64,000 nt of DNA, from NCBI RefSeq assembly GCF_009905375.1, contig NC_133653.1:53355204-53419203 (forward strand). Reading direction: 5' to 3'. Source of the DNA: Apium graveolens (Eukaryota; Streptophyta; Magnoliopsida; Apiales; Apiaceae). This document shows, piece by piece, positions 58,221 through 64,000 of the stretch; the stretch's first letter is position 1, and each line of letters begins with the position of its first letter. Made by a program: the position numbers and the translations under genes. The notes beneath the pieces are model-generated. The model made no database searches. It had not been told where the DNA came from and saw only the letters and a list, made by a program, of their open reading frames with translations.

Positions 58221-61200
58221 TTACACATAGTAAACCTTCAGGTTTTGTGCGTGCCAGGTCCTCGAGACTTCAAAACCTTCCATAGTTTCCAGCTTGTAGG
58301 TTCCTCTACCCTGAACGCTCTTGACTCTGTACGGCCCTTCCCAATTTGGGGCAAGCTTTCCTTTCTGTCCAACACCAGAAGCCTCTATTTTTCTCAAGAC
58401 TAGATCTCCTTGTTTAAAAAATCTCTCTTTAACCCTTAGGTTGTAATAGAATGAAGCCTTTTTCTGATATTCTACTATCTTTGCATGTGCCTCATCTCGC
58501 ACTTCATCAATTAGATCCAGGGCTAACCTCTGCCCTTCCTCATTTTCTACAGCATTGAAAGTCTGAATCCTTGGAGAGGAATGCGATATCTCCACGGGAA
58601 CTACTGCTTCTGCCCCATATGCCAACATGAAAGGAGTTGCTCCTGTCGTGACTCTACAGGTAGTCCTATAGGCCCATAATATTGGAAGTATCTCATCCAC
58701 CCAATTATTTCTTGACTTCTCGATCCTCTTTTTTAGTCCATCCAGGATTATCCGATTCGCTACCTCTGCTTGCCCATTGGCTTGCGGGTGAGCCACAGAG
58801 GTGAATCGTAACTCAATTTCATTTTCTTCACAATACTTCTTGAATTCCTCATTGTTGAATTGTGTTCCATTGTCAGTGACGAGGATACGGGGAATTCCAT
58901 ATCGGCACATAATGTTTTCCCACAGGAATTGCGCAACCTGCTTAGTTGTGATTTTGGCCAAGGGTTTGGCTTCGATCCACTTGGTGAAATAATCAATGGC
59001 TACAATCAGAAATTTCCTTTGTGCCGTGGCCATAGGAAAAGGCCCTAGAATATCCATCCCCCACATGGCAAAGGGAATAGGCGAGTTGATAGAGGTCAGC
59101 ATCTCGGGGGGTTGTCTAACAACTGGTGCATGCTTCTGACAGCGATCACACTTCTTCACATATTCTTTGGCATCAGCCATCATTTCTGGCCAATAGAAGC
59201 CTAAACGGGTTATTTTATAAGCCAAGGCCCTGCCCCCCAGGTGTTGTCCACAAATACCTTCATGCACTTCTTCAAGAGCCAAGCGTGCCTCATCGGGCCT
59301 GAGACACCTCAGGTAAGGAACCACGAAAGATCTTTTATATAGAATCCCATCTATCAAAGAGTACCTTAGTGCTCGAACAGTTAACTTCCGTGCCTCAATT
59401 GCATCACTTGGCAACCAACCGGTCTGAATGTGAGCCTTGATGGGATCAATCCATGACGTCCCCAAGCCTACGGGAGCCACAAGCTTAACATCTATGCTTC
59501 GTGTCTTCAAAACACGGAAGTACACACTTCCTGAACTTTCTTCAATCTCAGATGAAGCAAACTTTGATAGCGCATCTGCTTTAGCATTTTCTTCCCTTGG
59601 AATGTGTTCAACATGGCATTCATTAAATTGGGTCATCACAGCCCTTACTAGGCGAACATACTTAGCCATCGTATCATCCCTTGCCTCAAATTCTCCCTTT
59701 ACCTGGGATATGATCAGCTTCGAGTCTCCACGGACCTTTAAGTTTTTGACTCTAAGTGTCCCAGCTAGACCAAGGCCAGCAATCAGGGCTTCATACTCTG
59801 CCTCATTGTTTGTTGTTGGGAAGTCTAGCTTCATGGCATACTCAATTAAGAATCCATCAGGGCTTTGCAAAACCAACCCTGCTCCACTGGAATTTGTTTT
59901 TGATGCTCCATCAAAATAGAGAACCCAATATTCTTTCTCCTTGTCCCCATTGTCGACTCCCTTGTCTTGAGGTATGGTATTTTCCTGCCCCCCGACTTCT
60001 TGGTTGGGTATGGTACATTCCACCAGGAAGTCAGCTAGTGCCTGGGCTTTTATGGCCGTACGTGGCTTATACTTGAGATCGAACTCTCCCAACTCTATTG
60101 CCCACTTAATCAGTCTCCCACTTGCCTTGGGACTGTGAATGATATTTCTCAGTGGCTGATTTGTTAGCACTTCAATTTGGTGAGCTTGAAAATAAGGACG
60201 CAGCTTTCTTGAAGCCATTACCAAGGCTAAAGCGAATTTCTCAATGGCTGAATAATTCAACTCAGCACCATGCAAAATTTTGCTGACATAGTATACGGGT
60301 TTCTGGACTTTCAGTTCCTCCTTAACCAACACGGCGCTCAAGGCGCTCTCTGAAACAGCCAAGTACAAAAATAAAACTTCATTCAGAACTGGCTTGGCCA
60401 ACAACGGGGCCTGGCCCATATACTTCTTTAACTCTTCAAATGCCTTCTGATTTTCCTCATTCCATACAAAGTCTTTGATGTTCTTCAGTGACTTGAAAAA
60501 TGACAAGCACTTGTCTCCTGACTTGGAGATGAATCGTCCTAACGCAGCAACCCTTCCTGTGAGCTTCTGAACATCCTTGACAGTTTTGGGGGGTTCCATG
60601 TCCAGGATCGCCTTTATTTTATCGGGATTTGCCTCAATTCCCCTCTTCGAGACCATCAATCCCAAGAATTTTCCAGATCCTACTCCGAAAGCACACTTCG
60701 TCGGATTCAACATCATCTTGTGGTACCTCAGGACCTCAAAAGCTTCCCTTAAATGGGCTATATGATCAGTCTTTACTAGACTCTTGACTAACATGTCATC
60801 AACATAGACTTCCATAGTCTTACCAATAAGATCCTTAAAAATTCTATTCACCAACCTTTGATAGGTGGCTCCTGCATTCTTGAGACCAAACGCCATAACA
60901 AGATAACAATAAACACCAAAGTCAGTGATAAATGATACCTTTGGAATGTCATCCTTATGCATTTTGATCTGGTTGTATCCGCTAAACCCATCCATGAAAC
61001 TCAGCATCTCATGTCCAGCGGTAGCATCAATCAAAGTATCAATTCTAGGCAGCGGAAAACAGTCTTTGGGGCATGCATCATTCAGATCGGTGAAGTCTAT
61101 ACACATCCTCCACTTTCCATTAGCCTTCTTCACCATTACAGGGTTTGCTAACCACTCCGGAAATTGAATCTCCTCAATGAATCCAGCCTCTAAGAGCTTT

Positions 61201-63959
61201 TCCACTTCCTGCTTTATAGCCTCTTGTCTTTCCGGGGCAAAATTTCTTTTCTTTTGTTTCACTGTCTTCCGGCTTGGATCTACGTTTAGCTTGTGAGTAA
61301 TTAACTCCGGGTCTATGCCTGGCATATCAGCGGCTGACCATGCAAACACATCACTATTTTCTTGCAAAAATTTCACTAACTTCCCTTTAAGGGGCTCCTC
61401 TAATGTGGCTCCAATGAAAGTCGTCCTCTCAGGATTCTCGGGGTATAAAGGAACCGAGACCAATTCTTCTGCTGGCCTTCCTCTATTCTCATCATTTTCT
61501 CGAACATCCATATCTTCAATAGGAAGAACCTGCCCCCCGACTCCATCTGCCCTCAAAGAGGCCACATAACAGCTTCTAGCCATTTTTTGATCTCCTCTCT
61601 CTTCTCCAATCCCGTTTCAGGTGGGAAACTTCATGACTGAATGGTAGGAAGAGGGGACTGCCTTGAAGGCATGTATCCCTGTTCTCCCCATGATAGCATT
61701 ATAAGTTGAACTAGCCTTTACCACTACGAAATCCAGCATCTGCGTTGCTTGCCTTGGCTCCGTACCTATGGTGGTTGGCAACTTGATTATCCCTTCCACA
61801 GGACATTCTACTCCAGCAAATCCATATATCGGCATGTCGGTTGGTGTTAACTGGGAGTCGTTATACCCCATCCTTAGAAAGGTGTCGTGGAGCAAGATAT
61901 CCACAGAAGCACCATTATCCACAAGGACCCTCTTAACCGGGCTATTTCCTATTATTGGTGTTATGACCAGCGGGTCGTCATGGGGAAACTTCACACCCTC
62001 TAGGTCGGAATCATCAAAAGCCAATGTTGCTTCTGTCCTGGCCCTCTTCGGGGCTTCTCCAACAATATGCATAACCTCTCTAGTATATGCCTTTCTGGAA
62101 TTTTTGGACAATCCAGCAGCAGTTGGACCTCCAAAGATCGTGTTTATCACAGGCCCTCGAGGTCTCGGCCCTCCATAAATGGTGTTTATAACTGGTCCTC
62201 TAGGCTGGGGGTTTCGCCCCTGATCGTCTTGGTCCCTCCTACGATCTTCAAAGTTCTTCCTTCCATTATTATTTCTGTCCCCTCCATCTCCAGTATACTT
62301 GTTCAATCTTCCTTTTCGAATCAAAAACTCAATTTCATCTTTCAATTGCCTACACTCATCGGTGTCATGGCCAACATCTTTGTGAAACCTGCAATACTTG
62401 CCCTTATCTAGCTTGGCGGGATCAGCCTTCAAGGGCTTAGGCCAGCGAATATCTCTGTCTTTCTCAATCTCCATCAAAATCTGACTTCTGGGAGCATTCA
62501 ACTTAGCGTATTCAGTGAACTTTTGCCCAGGTCCTCCCTTCTTGGGGGTTGAATCAGGGTTTTGTTCGGTTCTAGGATATTTGTCCTTAGCGATATACTC
62601 CAAATCAGTTTTTCGTTTCTTGCCTCCAGTGGGCTCATTACTTACTACGGTCTTCCTCATACTTTCTTCAACCTTGATATACTTCCCTGCCCTCTCTTGG
62701 AGCTGCAACATGCTCTCAGGGGGTCATTTGGCCAAAGACATCTTGAAAAACTCATCCCTAGTTCCTTGTTGCAGTGCTATCATGGCTACCTTATCATCAA
62801 GGTCTGGGACTTTTAAAGCCTCCTTTGTAAAACGATTCAGGTAATCTCTTAAGGATTCCTTAGCTCCCTGCACAAGACTCATAAGAGATGCTGAACTTTT
62901 CTCATGGACTCTTCCACTGATGAATTGCTTAATAAAAGCCTGACTTAATTCTCTGAATGATCCAATAGAATTTGGGGGTAGGCGACTGTACCATCTTTGA
63001 GCCATACCCGACAGGGTTTGAGGAAAGGCCCGACATTTTATAGCATCGTTCACGGGTTACAGCAGCAGTGCATTAGAGAATGTCCTAACATGATTAGCGG
63101 GGTCTCCCGTGCCATCATAGGCTTTGATAGTGGGCATCTTGAATTTCCTTGAGATATGGGCATTCATTATCTCTTCTGTGAAGGGTGGAGTTGGATCATC
63201 AGGATCTCCAAGGGGAAGGAGATTGCTTGGATCAGTTCTTGGGACAGCAGCCCTTCTTCTTACCGGACCATCCAGGTCTATGATAGGAGGAGGATTTCTC
63301 CCCCTAGGAGGTATGTGGGTTCTGGTGGCTTGGTTAGCCTCCAAGTCACGCCTCAGCCTTTGGATTTCAGCCTCATGAGCCCTGATCTTTTCCTGCACTT
63401 CTTGGGGATTCGCCCCTGGGGTGCTTTGGGGGCGTTGCCTTCCATCGGCCATTGGCTCTTTTCCAGGACGCCTCCTTCTCGGGGCCACTTCATCATCCGA
63501 AGATTCGGAGTCTCTCTCAGTGTATGGACCAGAAAATTCCCGATCCTCAGGGATAGGATCCAAACCTCGTATATAGGGGGGCGACCGCCCTCGTGCTTCG
63601 CTTCGCCCAGCATATCCGCTTCCTCCAACCTCAGGATGAAGGGGCATCCCATAAGGGGGGTTAGTAGTAACAATAGTTGAATATTCATACCCGACGGGTC
63701 GAGAATTCACAGGTATATGTATTTGTTGAACTTGAGGATTCGTACCTTGAATAGTCGGGGGAGTTGTCCCTTGTGGCTGAGGATGAGTTGCCCCTGTCTG
63801 GGCTTCCCCCTGAGTAGATGCATAAGTTGAATGGGGAGGAACCTCCACGGTTGATGAAATCACCTGGGTTGCCTCTAATGGTGTTCCTTCCTCTAGAGCT
63901 CCAATTGTTCTCCGTGTTCTCGCCATGGTTGTTGTTGTGTTTCCCACAGACGACGCCAA
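58221..63959 (-). pseudogene. Tat-2 gag-pol, single frame with three stops
   Basis: One frame of 1913 codons from the ATG at 63959 to 58221, interrupted only by stops at 63057-63059, 62724-62726 and 61617-61619. Order: Pro-rich N-terminus, gag core (RAFPQTLSGMAQRWYSRLPP), CCHC-like finger CRFHKDVGHDTDEC, a duplicated RGPVINTI block, protease VLVDNGASVDIL, RT (PLPRIDTLIDAT, YVDDMLVKS), RNase H (LYLAVSESALSAVL), second RNase H (LYFDGASKTNSSGAGLVL, NNEAEYEALIAG, ENAKADALSKFAS), integrase HHCC finger (HEGICGQHLGGRALAY to CDRCQ), catalytic core (WGMDILGPF, VTDNGTQFN, ANGQAEVANR) and C-terminus. The last 1120 codons, covering RT to integrase, are uninterrupted. Confidence 0.92.
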
Positions 63960-63960
63960 A
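63942..63960 (-). other. Tat-2 primer-binding site region
   Basis: Directly inside the 5' LTR the minus strand reads TTTGGCGTCGTCTGTGGGA, like the PBS seen in many Tat elements. The cognate tRNA is not assigned here. Confidence 0.65.
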
Positions 63961-64000
63961 TGTTATGGATAAAAAACCAAGGTTATTACTTGCTGTATTT
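63961..64000 (-). repeat. 5' LTR of Tat-2, first 40 bases only
   Basis: Repeats the start of the LTR at 53592. The remaining roughly 530 bp lie beyond the window. Confidence 0.92.

Larger units (their letters stand above)
53592..64000 (-). mobile_element. Tat-lineage Ty3-gypsy element (Tat-2), nearly complete
   Basis: Minus strand. 3' LTR 53592-54161; polypurine stretch (about 54162-54180, reading CCCAAAAGTTGGGGGGCAAA); repeat-rich 3' UTR 54285-55590; antisense gene on the plus strand (TATA about 55720, CDS 55943-57887); gag-pol 63959-58221; PBS region 63942-63960; 5' LTR starting at 63961 and cut by the window end. The first 40 bases of the two LTRs differ at one site. The left flank is TATGC (53587-53591), the expected 5-bp target duplicate. 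Confidence 0.93.

Overview
The window looks like nuclear DNA of a eudicot plant. It is AT-rich, its two convincing host genes are spliced plant genes (an ERF repressor and a Di19 zinc-finger protein, both on the minus strand), and most of the rest is layered plant transposons. No species is assigned.

Layout. 1-3991: 5' half of a minus-strand Ty1-copia element (5' LTR about 2277-3991) with an internally deleted gag, inserted into a Tat-lineage Ty3-gypsy element (Tat-1, plus strand, 3992-10796). Tat-1 keeps decayed RNase H/integrase, a 3' UTR tandem array, a spliced gene antisense to gag-pol, and its 3' LTR (10354-10796). 10797-22700: AT-rich intergenic DNA with Stowaway-like MITEs, a LINE ORF1 fragment, microsatellites, a tRNA-type SINE and a cluster of minus-strand Helitrons. 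22746-24180: ERF gene, with four 95-bp tandem repeats on its 3' side and a compact promoter. 24200-29490: mostly empty, with two MITEs. 29492-32863: Di19 gene in five exons, with a hAT MITE in intron 2 and an apparent AT-AC (U12-type) intron 3. 33119-34316: a MITE and a GRF zinc-finger gene fragment.

34397-50515: a Sirevirus-like Ty1-copia element (5' LTR, PBS, gag, pol) followed by a long extra ORF with its own promoter-like leader. A 4.1-kb coding-free LTR-like element (44248-48381, 5-bp target duplication) split that ORF. 50516-53591: 5' end of a CACTA element carrying exon-intron pieces of an ArfGAP (AGD14-like) gene. 53592-64000: a second, much better preserved Tat element (Tat-2, minus strand), inserted in the CACTA/captured-gene segment and running off the window inside its 5' LTR.

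Two signals stand out. (1) An 8-bp motif (CGACGGAT or its complement ATCCGTCG) occurs at least 19 times exactly, plus about nine near-matches, in the Sirevirus LTR, gag, pol linker, 3' UTR and extra ORF. It is read in different codon frames in different ORFs, so it appears to be kept as DNA rather than as protein. (2) Both Tat elements, though diverged and facing opposite ways, carry a gene antisense to gag-pol with the same architecture: TATA box, 5'-UTR intron ending just before the ATG, later introns at equivalent places, and a C-terminal coiled coil. Hypervariable tandem repeats surround these genes.
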